A stretch of DNA of 64,000 nt, taken from Casuarius casuarius. Taxonomy: Eukaryota > Chordata > Aves > Casuariiformes > Casuariidae. The position numbers and the translations under genes were made by a program. Positions 13,233 through 23,860 of the stretch are shown here, one piece after another. Numbering within the stretch: the stretch's first letter is position 1; each line of letters opens with the position of its first letter. Below the pieces are notes generated by a model. That model saw only the letters and a list, made by a program, of their open reading frames with translations. It did no database searches and was not told the origin of the DNA. Where the stretch lies: the NCBI GenBank assembly GCA_003342895.1, contig PTFA01000091.1, positions 1,747,660 through 1,811,659 on the forward strand, written 5' to 3'.

Positions 13233-16200
13233 CGAGAAGCTGTGAATCTTAGGGATTGTGGGCTTGTTCCTCTACTCTATTCAGTAACAAATACTTGCCT
13301 TATGGATAGGAATAAAACAATTTTACTATCCAGGACCCATCCCTAACCACCAAGCTACAGAAAATCCTTACCCCTCCATTTGCAACTCTTCCACTTGAGT
13401 ATCTTTTACTCCTTTTCTCCTTATTAAATACTAACCATTTTTCCTCCATGTCTCATCTTCTGTTCATTACTCAGATGCAGTGTGTAGAAGCTGACCTAAA
13501 TCTCACAGAACTCAAAGCAAACGGTGAACTGAACATGCATCAGATGATGCTAACTGTTCTGGTATTTGTTTCAAGATAATCAGAGGACCTAGGCAACCCC
13601 AAATACCAACACAAATCTGATCTAGAGATTAAAACTCTCAGGGGCTTCATCCCCTTGCTCCTTTTCACCCAGAGGGCCCTTCTCATCACCCTTCCCTAAT
13701 CATATTTTCACCTTTGATAATAGTTACAATAGTGACCTTTTCCCTGGCTCTATCTCCTGACTCATTTAGTCTCCAACAGCATCTGGCTGTGACTTCACTT
13801 TTCCTTTCCTCCATTTCCATCCTGCCACAGGACCCTGATCTTTGAAAAGTAAAGATTCTTTATTGTCATCTAACAGGGAGGAGACAGAGCAATCTGGAAG
13901 CCTTGACAAACCTGAACAAGGTTAATCTATTGAACTACAAGGAGAACAATGAATGTGAATGATGATCTGGAAAGAAAAACAAGTTATAGCTTTTTTTATT
14001 TATTTATATTTATTATTTGTAAGTTATCACATGCTTCTCAGTACACCAATTTACAGCATAGCCAGTTAATCTGATAATTCAACTGGATTTTCTGATGTTC
14101 TGAGATTAGCAGGTCTTCAGCACTATCCAATATTTTTCTAAGAAAACACTAAAACGAACTACCAGAGAGAACACAAGCTGCGAGTTCCTGCTAACTAGAC
14201 AGGGATATAGTTTACCTTTTCAGGTATCTGAATTCTACACATCACTGCATTTTCTGTAAAACTAATTTAACACTTGTTTGGCTACTTCTGCTAAACTACA
14301 GCCTGACACCAAGTTGCAGTGTAGACATAACCTAACTATAGCTTTTCATTAGCAAATAGAAGTTGCTTTAAAAGTCCCATCAGCTCCCTGGCGCACACAG
14401 AATTAGTAACAACTTCTTACTCAAACCAGGGAAGAGGCCACTTTTGCTGGGAAAGATGGCAGCCCTCCAATCAGTCATGAAAATTAGATATGCTTTTATT
14501 CCCCAAATTCCATGCAAATCTGAAGTTAAGTAGAACCTTACTAGACCAGAGGTAGGATGGAATTTTCTTTTTCACAGCATAAACTGCAATATGGAGAGTT
14601 TTTTCTTCTCTCCATTCTGAGATGAAGCACACATCCATCATACAGTCACCCAATTGAACCTTCTAGAAACAAAATAAAGAAGCTTCCCACCCTCAGAGTG
14701 GGAACAGACAACCAAAGGTCTTAGCCCTCTTCTGGAGATGTTTAATCTATTTTTAGTACTCTTAACTTGGGTATTAACTTTGTGTAGATGAGGGTGAATT
14801 CTGTTGTAAACCTATTTACCAAACTCAGCAGTCTGTCTCACCCTGTACAACGACCTTCACATGGAGCATGTTCTGCAGGTTTACTCTCCAAACACAGCAA
14901 GGTTTCAGCAGGAAATAGAAACAATGCTTTAACTGTCTTTCAGCCTGTCCAGGAGCAGAGCAGATAAAGCTCAAAGATTAATACAAGGGAGGAAAAACTT
15001 AACATTTGTTTAGAAATGAGTGTAATGTATTACTGCCAGAATCTCTACAAAACCTTACCACAGGCAGGCTCACTGCACCTTGCACTGTGCTTTCAGTCTG
15101 ACATGAGTATATAGCCTTGAAATCAATTGACAGAGCAGGGAACATTATTAGGCATCTGCAACCTCCAGACACACTGCAGCGACAAGATTTGTTGGAGGGC
15201 AGAAATGACAGCTATGTAACAACAATATCTTATTGATATGGGCTTCCTGAGCAGTGATGGAAGAAAGGGTGAATGCTTCTGACAGCAAGTGACTGGAGTG
15301 TATGTTAGAGGCTTGATGGAGCAAGCAAGGCTACAAATGAAGCAGTACAGGAAGAGAAATGGACATGGCACAATGCAGATAAAGATGCAAGTAGGTCAAG
15401 CATCACTATCTCAGGATGCTAGTGACATTTTGGCCCACATATCAAACCAAGAGTCATTCATTATTATTTTGTTTAAGCCCATTAAGCACACTGGCTGGCT
15501 GCTAGCAAAGCCATTTGTATTAAAATCATACTGATGATTCCATTGCTGAATGCTGCATTTGCTCTGCAAGGTTATTAATTATCCTCATCAAGCTGCTGGT
15601 GTAACAGCATTCACCTGGTTGCAAGGTGTCAGGAGAGAACTGAACAGTTACTAAGCCACAGTTCCTTATATTAGAGATTAAAAATGCTGACGTTGTTTTA
15701 AAGAGATGAACAATAAGCATTATAAAAATATAGGCAATAGTGAATAGTGTTAAAAAACAGATAGAGCACTTCTAGTTACCTTTCCACAAAGCACAAAAAT
15801 AGAGGATGTTGATAAGAAGCAAGCACTAGAAAGCAAATTAAGAAATAGAATTCATTTGTGAAGTCCCTGTTACAGTGTATTATTAAGACACAGCGATTAG
15901 GTAAAACTGATGGGGGGTTCATACAGCCAGTGAAACTTGCTATAATAATTGCAATATTTTAAATAAAACAATGTTTATAGCATGAATATTTTTAAAAAAC
16001 ATCTACCTGCCTAAGGACCTTCATTCTGGCTTTCAGCTTTTGCATGGACTCAGAACAGTGGCAAGTAGGAACCAGTCTCTCAGAGTAAGGGACGCCTAAG
16101 TATCTTTCAAAATCTGTTAGCAAGCAAAGATCAGATTATGAAAGTTACATAGCTATCTAGCACCCTCTGAAATCTACAAAAATTTGACACTCTCATATCT

Positions 16201-16504
16201 TTAAGTACACACACCTATGACTGACAAAACAGTTTGCTTTTGAAGATGGGTCCACTGCTTCAACTCTTATTTTGCTAGTATCACAGACTATTGATAAACC
16301 CAGCAGAATGCAAAACATGACCAAATGTTATAGACCAAGAGCCTCTTTTCAGTGGTGCTTAATTTGGAGACTGAAGTTTATATAACTTGAGGTATCAATT
16401 TAATCCTAAAGTAACACCTTTCCAGTAGCAATGCTAAGTAAAATGAATCAACCCAGAATATTTTTTTCTGCATGTCAAAATACAGTACTGCATTCCATAC
16501 AATT

Positions 16505-16527
16505 CCCCCCCCCTTTTTTTTTTTTTT
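16505..16527. repeat. C9-T14 homopyrimidine tract
   Basis: Nine C are followed directly by fourteen T on the plus strand, giving A14-G9 on the minus strand. Nothing coding is nearby. Confidence 0.9.
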
Positions 16528-17423
16528 AAATCCAAGTGGATTATTCTTTTCATTATAATCTTCCAAAGCCAAACTAGTTGATTGCTTTTACCCAAGAAAA
16601 ACACCTAAAATAGCCAATGGTAAAGTGTTAATTCAGAGCCTGTTATTTTCACTATTTAACACAGTAAAATGAATCAACTGGAAGAAAATATCATTTTGTT
16701 AAGAACAAACTTCTCTTACTCAGTATTGTTTCAGGTGCAAAATATCTAGCCATCTGAATGCCCTAAAGACATCTGACAACAGACTACTTAAACAATAATG
16801 AAGGTGTAGTATCACAGCACCAAATGGACTATTTCAGTAAGCATGCAGTTTGCCTTCTATTAAGTTTTTGTGTGATGCCTACACACCAGCCTATGCCCTA
16901 AATAAGACAGTGTCTTCAGTACCCACTGAAAACATAAGGATTAAGCAGCTACCTTCCCAGTGACCTGAGAAGTTCAGTACCCGTGAACTTATCTAACTTA
17001 CCAGTAGTCTGCTGCTGCCTTTAGTCCTCACCTCCATCCTCTCCATAAACATATTTGAGTTTCTTTCCATCTGTAGGGTTTATCTATAAAAAGCCACTTA
17101 CTTTTTCCTGTAGTCATTTGAATCCATCTGCTGTTGATCGTAGAAATCTGCAATGAATAAAGTGAGATGCTCCAAATTCTCAGAATCACAAAAGGATAGT
17201 CATTTTGGATGTCATGCTGAATGTATTTAAGTAGCCAGTGAAGTATACACTCATACTCAACAGCTGTTTGAAAAGTGCCAAGCATTTGAAAAGTACTCCA
17301 TTTGTTTGAAATCTTATATCCACAAGATAAGCCACTATCTCTATTCTTATATATTTATATTTTCTATTAACAAAGTGGAATTTTTAAGCAGCACCCTTTT
17401 AAGTGAAGTTAGACCACAGAGCT

Positions 17424-17500
17424 AGATCCTCAGCTATTGTAAATCTGCAGGGTCCCATGAAGTCAGCAGAGCTTTGCTGATTTACATCAGGTGAAGTGGC
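17424..17500. repeat. Old palindromic interspersed repeat, hairpin form
   Basis: GATCCTCAGCTATTGTAAAT and, on the other side, GCTGATTTACATCAGGTGAA form two arms around a short centre (CATGAAGTCAGCAG). TGTAAATC at 17438-17445 pairs with GATTTACA at 17479-17486, with further broken pairing on both sides. This is the layout of the 'gatcctcagctggtgtaaatc ... gatttacaccagctgaggatc' palindromic repeats of reptiles and birds. Confidence 0.55.
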
Positions 17501-19892
17501 CTTGGGTTTCTTTTCAAAATTATATACATCATTTCAAACTGTTTATACTGATTTGCAGAGTTCCAGATGACAACTGTAATGATGAATCAGAGTGCATTAA
17601 GTAGTAGAGCCTGAGTGCTTTGAAGGTCAGGTTAAGCTTTGCTCTTTAACAAAGTTATTTTGACATTACCACATGCAAGTCTGACAGAACATTGGAAAGG
17701 ACCATTAGACTAATAATGGCACCAGCAGCATTAACATCCTATTTGCTAGCCATGCTCCTCTCAGACCTTTATTGCTTGCTCAAGGCAATGGAACTGGAAA
17801 TCCAACACATTGGTGATTTAAACCAATCATTATGATTTAAATCATATCCATTTGATTAAATGGTATATTTTCAAAACAAAGTGTTTTGTTTTATAATGAA
17901 TATACAAAGTACACACAGAGCTAAGCCCCCTCCCCTACCAAAACCTCAATCAAAACTGGGAAACAAATTTTATATAAACCCTCTCCTATTATGTTTCTTT
18001 TTGCCACTACCCCCATATACACAGTAGGTGGTCCTTGTGTTAAAAGTAACTGTTGAAAGGGATTGGCATTATCACAATAAAGCTTTTACCAGCTAAAGTT
18101 TAAATGGTGCCGGAAACCACTCCCCAAAGGCACTTGTTCAGAGTTTAAAGGACAGACATTTGTCCTTCAAAACTGCAGGCAATAAGTAGTAATAGCAATG
18201 CNTACTAGAAATAATACATCAGGAAAGAGACATCTTTCTGCTCTTATCTAAGGGTGTCGTTACAACCACCACACAGCTCAGTAACTTAATAGAAAGGTAA
18301 AATGGTTGGTTCCATTACAAAGGTGAAAATCACAGTTCATATATGAAACTATTTTTAAATAGCCACCCATTTCATATGGTTTTCTTCAAAAGTTGATAAC
18401 TCAATTGAAATTGATTTGACAGTGATCTCACTGTAATATGAAAAGATTCACAGTGAAGTTGTCCATAGTCATTGGAGAACTGATGACTTCAAAAAACTTA
18501 AGGACATTAGTTCTCTTATGCTCAAAGAACTTCTCCAAAATCCCTCTACTACTCTAACCCTCCATCTGAAACAGGACCCTGGCTTTTCAGAACAAACACA
18601 CATTAGCAACGAAAGATTTAAGACCACCTTATTACTGGAGAAAAAAATTAATGGATTTATCCCAATGTAAATGGAATCAAACTCCGTCTCCAAGACACTT
18701 CAGTATTTCTTTTCTGGCATGCCATAGAGACACAGATGGGCTTTTTTGGACAAGAATTTTTTGAGGAAGAAGAGAAAAAAGTATTTGATCCAAGTTTTAT
18801 GACAAGACATCAGGGCTGGGGGAGGGGAAGAGTTAAACATGCAAGAAAAAAAAAAAAGGAATCTTTTCTTAGCCAAGGCTACCTGTCAGAATTACTAAGG
18901 GCTTCCACTAACAGATCTGAGTAGTAACCCAAAGTCCACACTCAGTTGTTGCAAGTGTTCATTAAAAAAAAAAAAACACTTTGTGCTTTGCCTAGAAGTT
19001 TTAATACATTTACACCAACAAATCTTATGAGTAAAGACATGTTCATATCTGAAGGCAGCATGTTGCTAGTTCCTGTTACTTGACTAAAACATGGTTCATC
19101 CACAACAGGATTTTTGTTTGGTTTTGGAGTAGTCAAAGCTCCCTCTAAACTGAAGCCTTTCCTGCCACAGCAATAAAGGGACAAGGTGTCATTTCAAACT
19201 GCAGATAGGATACTGCCCACCACATGGGCCTTCCATCACCAGGCTATGATTTGCCATCTGTGTTGTAGAGTTAGTGGTAAACCTTCCTTACTGCTAAGCC
19301 TATAGCCTCTCAAGTCCACTCAGGAACATCAATACAATCACTACCAATTATGTAACATCAAAGAAGAGAGATTAATAATTCAGAGTTAAGATATCATCAA
19401 GATTTATCATCTTGTATGCACCATCTCCAGACAGCATTGGGAATCTGTCACTAAGAGACATTAGGAGGTTAAAAACTAGAGCTTTGTATTGATTACAAAA
19501 CATTTACCATTTGTCCAAGAAGGATGCTTTAACTTACACCTGGAAATATATTTTGATGTTATCTCTGCCTGTAATTAATATAACAGCCTCTAATGCACAG
19601 AAATGAGCCATTAAGTTAATTCTTTGGCCCTTAGAAACTGCTTGCTTTTCCCAGATGGGCCAAAAACATTATATTCACACAACAACAATCCTGACAGATT
19701 TTTGCTGGCTAGCGCAGATGCTTAACTAACAGGAAGCTACTAGAGAGCAGACTAGTGACCTGCATGGTTCAGAGCTAAAGTCTGAGACTTGCACAGAAAA
19801 ACTTGCATTTGCCTATTCTAGCATCTAGGGAAAGATTCCAGTGAGTAGTCCCTTTACTCCTTACTGTACAATTGATGAAAATACAACATTAC

Positions 19893-20008
19893 TCTCTATT
19901 TACAGATGGGCGCTGAGAGAAGGGTAGACTTTTGACTAAGAAACCAACCCAGATCTCCCACCCTAGCACACAAACAGTATTTAGATCAGAAGTGCACTAC
20001 AATCTCAT
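19893..20008 (-). mobile_element. MIR/CORE-type SINE, reverse orientation
   Basis: TATTTACAGATGGGCGCTGA starts the reverse complement of the MIR core ('ttttacagatggggaactgagg'). After an internal gap, AACCAACCCAGATCTCCC and the AGTGCACTA region match the 'acccaggtctcc ... agtgctct' part near the SINE head. The order is right for a reversed, decayed copy. A run of ten C follows at 20058-20067, outside it. Confidence 0.6.
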
Positions 20009-20699
20009 TAGACATGGTCCCTGCTCCACAAGTGCCAACATGCTTGATCAAAACACTCCCCCCCCCCATGAAATCTGGAACTACTAGAATTTTCAAATAG
20101 TAATAAAANCCCACAGATTGAACTTAAATACCTACAACCCCAAAAGCCAATTATTTCTTTAATTCTTGCAGGAAGCAACTCCAGAAAAGAGGATACATTT
20201 TGTGCATCTGTTTGGATAACCCTACCAGACAAATCAACAATTAAGTCCCGAATTACAACTGTATTTTTCCACACACCAGCACCCTTCCTACGTTCAGCCA
20301 CCAAACTCTCTACTGACCCATAAGGAGAAAACAGACAGCAGATTTTTGTTTTTCCTTTACAAGGCCAATAAACTGTTGTTTAATGCACAACCAATGGATT
20401 CCATACCCTGCTGAAAAGAGCTCTTTTGTAGTTCCAGAAGAAAACCCTTTCTTGCTGTAATACAATCTGTTTTTAATTTTTTAAAACACATTTAGCTTTA
20501 GAAATCATATGCCATTTAAGGGTTATTTATAGATGGTGGCTGCAAGGAAATAGCCTTGATTAGTTGGCAAGACACTTAAAGTTTTTTTTTTTTTTAAACA
20601 GAATTTCTATTTTAAACACACTCTGCACATTGCTTTGAAGGAAATCGGTTGACACACTGCACCTCTGATTCAGGCAGAAGTTCAGATTAAAAATGAGAT

Positions 20700-20758
20700 T
20701 ACATGAAGATCAGTGGGATTCTGTCTACTGACAAAGGACTTTGGATCAAGGTCCTAAG
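20700..20758 (+). repeat. Old palindromic interspersed repeat, copy 5
   Basis: GATCAGTGGGATTCTGTCTA, then CTGACAAAGGACTTTGGATC and AAGGTCCT, follow 'cttcagtgggagttttgcctgagtaaggactgcaggatcaggccct'. It lies about 190 bases before the CR1 copy. Confidence 0.5.
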
Positions 20759-20944
20759 GTGTCCAGCACTGGGGATTCCTTTTGCAGTCTCACCTGTTCA
20801 GATAAGCCTGCCTTAGGCAGTGAAATTTCTTGGCAACTTCTAATTCTACAGTCAGCCTGCCAGTCTCTATTAGAAGCCTCATTTTCCAGGCCCTGTCTTC
20901 CCCACCTTAACTTTCTTATTGTCACATGAATATCTGATGCAAAG

Positions 20945-21262
20945 AAGTAAAGGTGACAGAGCCAGACTTTTCTCAGTGGTGCCCAGTGACAGTATGAGAG
21001 GCAACTGGCACAAATTGAAATACAGGAAATTCCACTGAAACTTCAGGAAAAAAATCAACTATGAGAGCAGTCAAATACTGCAACTGGTTGCTCAGAGAGG
21101 CTATGGAGTGTCCTTCCTTGGACATATCCAAAGAGTTTGACTGGACATAGCCCTGAGCAAGCTGCTCTAGCTGACCCTGCTTTGAACACAGGGACTGCAC
21201 TAGACCATCTCCAGAGGCCCCTCCAGCTTCAACTATCCTGCAAGTCTGAATTATGCTTGTGA
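20945..21262 (+). mobile_element. CR1 LINE, 3' end, bird type
   Basis: The copy begins near GACAGAGCCAGACTTTTCTC and passes through CAGTGGTGCCCAGTGACAG, then the GGCAACTGGCACAAATTGAAA and AGGAAATTCCACTGAAAC blocks. It continues with GGTTGCTCAGAGAGGCTATGG, GAGCAAGCTGCTCTAGCTG, ACCCTGCTTTGAACA and CTAGACCATCTCCAGAGGCC, and ends in a degraded ATTCTGTGA-type tail near 21255. Block order and spacing match the 3' end of avian CR1 (end of the reverse transcriptase gene plus the 3' untranslated part). Several small deletions and many substitutions show it is old, and no frame is intact. It is 5'-truncated, as most CR1 copies are. This is the main evidence that the host is a bird. Confidence 0.9.
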
Positions 21263-23639
21263 TTGACAAGTTATCAGCCCAGGTGTACCACTCACCCTGT
21301 CTGNGGGGGATGGTGGGGGGAAGAGACCTTAGTTATGCATTTTAAATAGTGAAGAGAAAAATTAAGTCACAGCCTTCAAATGCATTTATGTATGTGAGGG
21401 CTCTCCTCAAACTAATTATGGCCTAAATAAACTGCTTTACCCTTTCACTACCGCTGAAGTGTTAAGCTCAGGATCTTGAGGAACTCTGCAGGTTACCCGT
21501 TAGTTCATCCAAGTAGTTTGACTTCTTGAGAACAAAAATTGATCTAAAATAACATATCCAAGGGATGAATGAACTTGACTATGATTTTCTTTTTAAGTCT
21601 GATTAACAGCTGGATGAATTACTGAACAATGTGTTTATGTCCAGGGTAGCATTATTTAAATGTTTCATTAATCTTTTACCTTAAGTATGGACCATAAAGA
21701 AAGAAAAAGGCAGCTTGCTTCAAAAAATCATTTTTATCTACATAAAATAACTTTCCATCCTATCTCTGCAGTTGTGGCTTTAGTACATTAAGAAGTAGAT
21801 TACAGAGAATTACTCGTGACCATTTCAAGGCCATTTTAGCTCACTGGCACACCAGGGTCCATTCAATGGCATCGTGCTGCCAGACCACTTAACACATGTA
21901 AGCTGCTTCAGACTCCCACAGCCTCGCTGAATGGAAAAGGCCAGATCCTTAGTTAGATCAAATCAATGTGCTCATGCTGATCTATACCATTTATGGATGC
22001 GGTAATATGCACAGCAAAACTTCTGTGGAAAATTAAGTATTTTGAAATGCTGGTTTAACTCTTAGATGTAGTCTGCTTTGTCAATAAATATCACTGTTTC
22101 CACTGAAATAAAGAACAGTCTTTTCATGCAAATGAAGTAGAAAGTTTAACAAGAAATCATAACCTCTTTAATTATGATTTATCTTCATCTGTTCTGGCTT
22201 TACTCATAAGTTTAAACACCGTGGCATCCTAAATAGGTAATAACTGCTCTATTGCCAGTAACTATTTAGAGAAAACTGAATCTTAACACCACAAAACATC
22301 CAAGTTCATAAGTCTGCTTCCAATTTGCATCACACACCATATTCTCAAAGACACTAAAGCAAAAAAAAAAATCACATAATTAGGAAGAGGTCAAAGTTTT
22401 CTGCAAAATGCTTACAAAAAGCAACCACTAACATCCAAGTGTCTCCCCCCTGCCCCTTATTTTTCCAGTATGACACAGTGCAGAGTTTAGTTCAAAGGCT
22501 CTGACTCTCAATGAAGATGTTACAGCCTCTTTGTGCCCATCTACTTTCTCTGCTTCAAGTTTTTGACAATCCAACAAGGAACATATACCCACCACTCCTT
22601 TGCTACAGAAGTTTATAGCCCAGCATATTAATGCTAAACATCTCAGACAAACTACCATCAGTATACCAGGCTGTGACCTGCAGAAGACAAAATCATGCTG
22701 CTGCAAAACACACTGGAAGAATGGTGCCTTAGGAAGCCCTCTAATTCTTATTTTGCATAAATCATACATCACCTCTTCACCTAAGGGACCACACCAGTAC
22801 TTTAGCCACCTAACTCCACAATATACACGCTAGATAAAGAACAAGCATAGAGACTGAACTCTGCACCAGGCTAAGCTCTCTACACCATTTTGGCCCAAAC
22901 ATTAAATTCTACAAGATGGTGAGCTTAAGTCCTTTTTAAGGAAAACACTTCGGAGTGCGCTGCGAGGTCAAACAGATTATGTACCTACTTGAAGGTTCAA
23001 TACATGGCTAAGTGCCAAGCACTATTTGGGATGGGTACACTGACTATGAAATAAATGGAGCACAAGTGACAAACACCATGTTTACAACAACTTGCAGAGA
23101 ACAGGTATTTTTGAAAGAGAAGAGTTTGAGGGAGGCACAAGGCAGCACCTTGATAAAAATTAGTTTGGTTTTAATGTTCTGCTACTACCCAGTACACACT
23201 GCATGAAAGCAAAATGAACCCCTTCAGACAGATTAAGGAAGGGTTACACGATTTTCCTGCTGATATTGTACTTGGAACAAATTCCCACTGTATAAAGTCA
23301 ACCAGGCTAACTCTGTATTCTCTACCGGTGACCATTGACAGATGCTTAGGAAGGATGGAAGAAAAAAAATGAGAAGTGTAGTGCATACCATCTCCTAATG
23401 CACCCTCCCAGCTCCTGCCATTAAGGAGATTTGACATTCATTCTGGTAAACATCTAGTTAACCTTTTTTTAAAAAGGTAGCTAGAGCTAAGCAGTAAAGA
23501 AGCAATCAAGTGAAGAGAAGCTACTGAGGCAATATTTAGTTGCAAGGACATCTTTTCCCTTGTTTGGAACCCCATATTGCACAGAGAGAAGGGGAGGTGT
23601 CAGAGGAATAGAACATGTTCTTTTCAAACTTATGTCAAA

Positions 23640-23860
23640 GAGATGCTTAATTTACAATTTTGTTTAATTATTCATTGGTCTAATACACTTAACATTTCAA
23701 TAATTAGCTCCAACAGCAACAGTGGGGAAAATCTGATTTATCCGTTTACTTCCATCTTTAGCTGTTTAATTAGCCATACTGATCTCTGTTCTGCAATTTC
23801 TGCATGGACAGAAGTATTAATACTATTACAGAAACAAATGAAATGCTCTGATTTTCTTTG
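23640..23860. promoter_or_regulatory. Cluster of homeodomain-type sites, possible conserved element
   Basis: Three exact TAATTA sites lie at 23665, 23701 and 23767, with ATTCATTGGTCTAAT and the palindrome GTATTAATAC (23814-23823) nearby. At about 40% GC one TAATTA is expected per 1.4 kb, so three in 108 bases is a mild excess. The stretch lacks simple repeats and lies in a frame open for 101 codons. A regulatory role is inference from base content only. Confidence 0.2.

Larger units (their letters stand above)
11081..19892. other. Non-coding stretch, mostly unassigned
   Basis: Apart from the MIR fragment near 13.2 kb, the C9-T14 tract and the palindromic repeat at 17.4 kb, no feature is supported. 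The 125-codon minus frame at 11998-12375 and the 155-codon plus frame at 12785-13252 have no recognisable domain. TTTATTTATTTATATTTATT near 13,993 is a short AT-rich simple stretch. Confidence 0.5.

Noticed and set aside
12785..13252. 155-codon plus frame
   Set aside because: Its end lies in a MIR-type SINE remnant and the composition (Ile, Phe, Asn rich) just follows AT-rich DNA. No domain seen.
16690..17080. Two further minus-strand splice-bounded open segments beginning with ATG
   Set aside because: They exclude each other or the 17102-17147 segment (introns would be under 35 bases), or run into a stop at the junction; no known protein matches.
20973..21269. 98-codon minus frame
   Set aside because: It is the antisense shadow of the CR1 copy.
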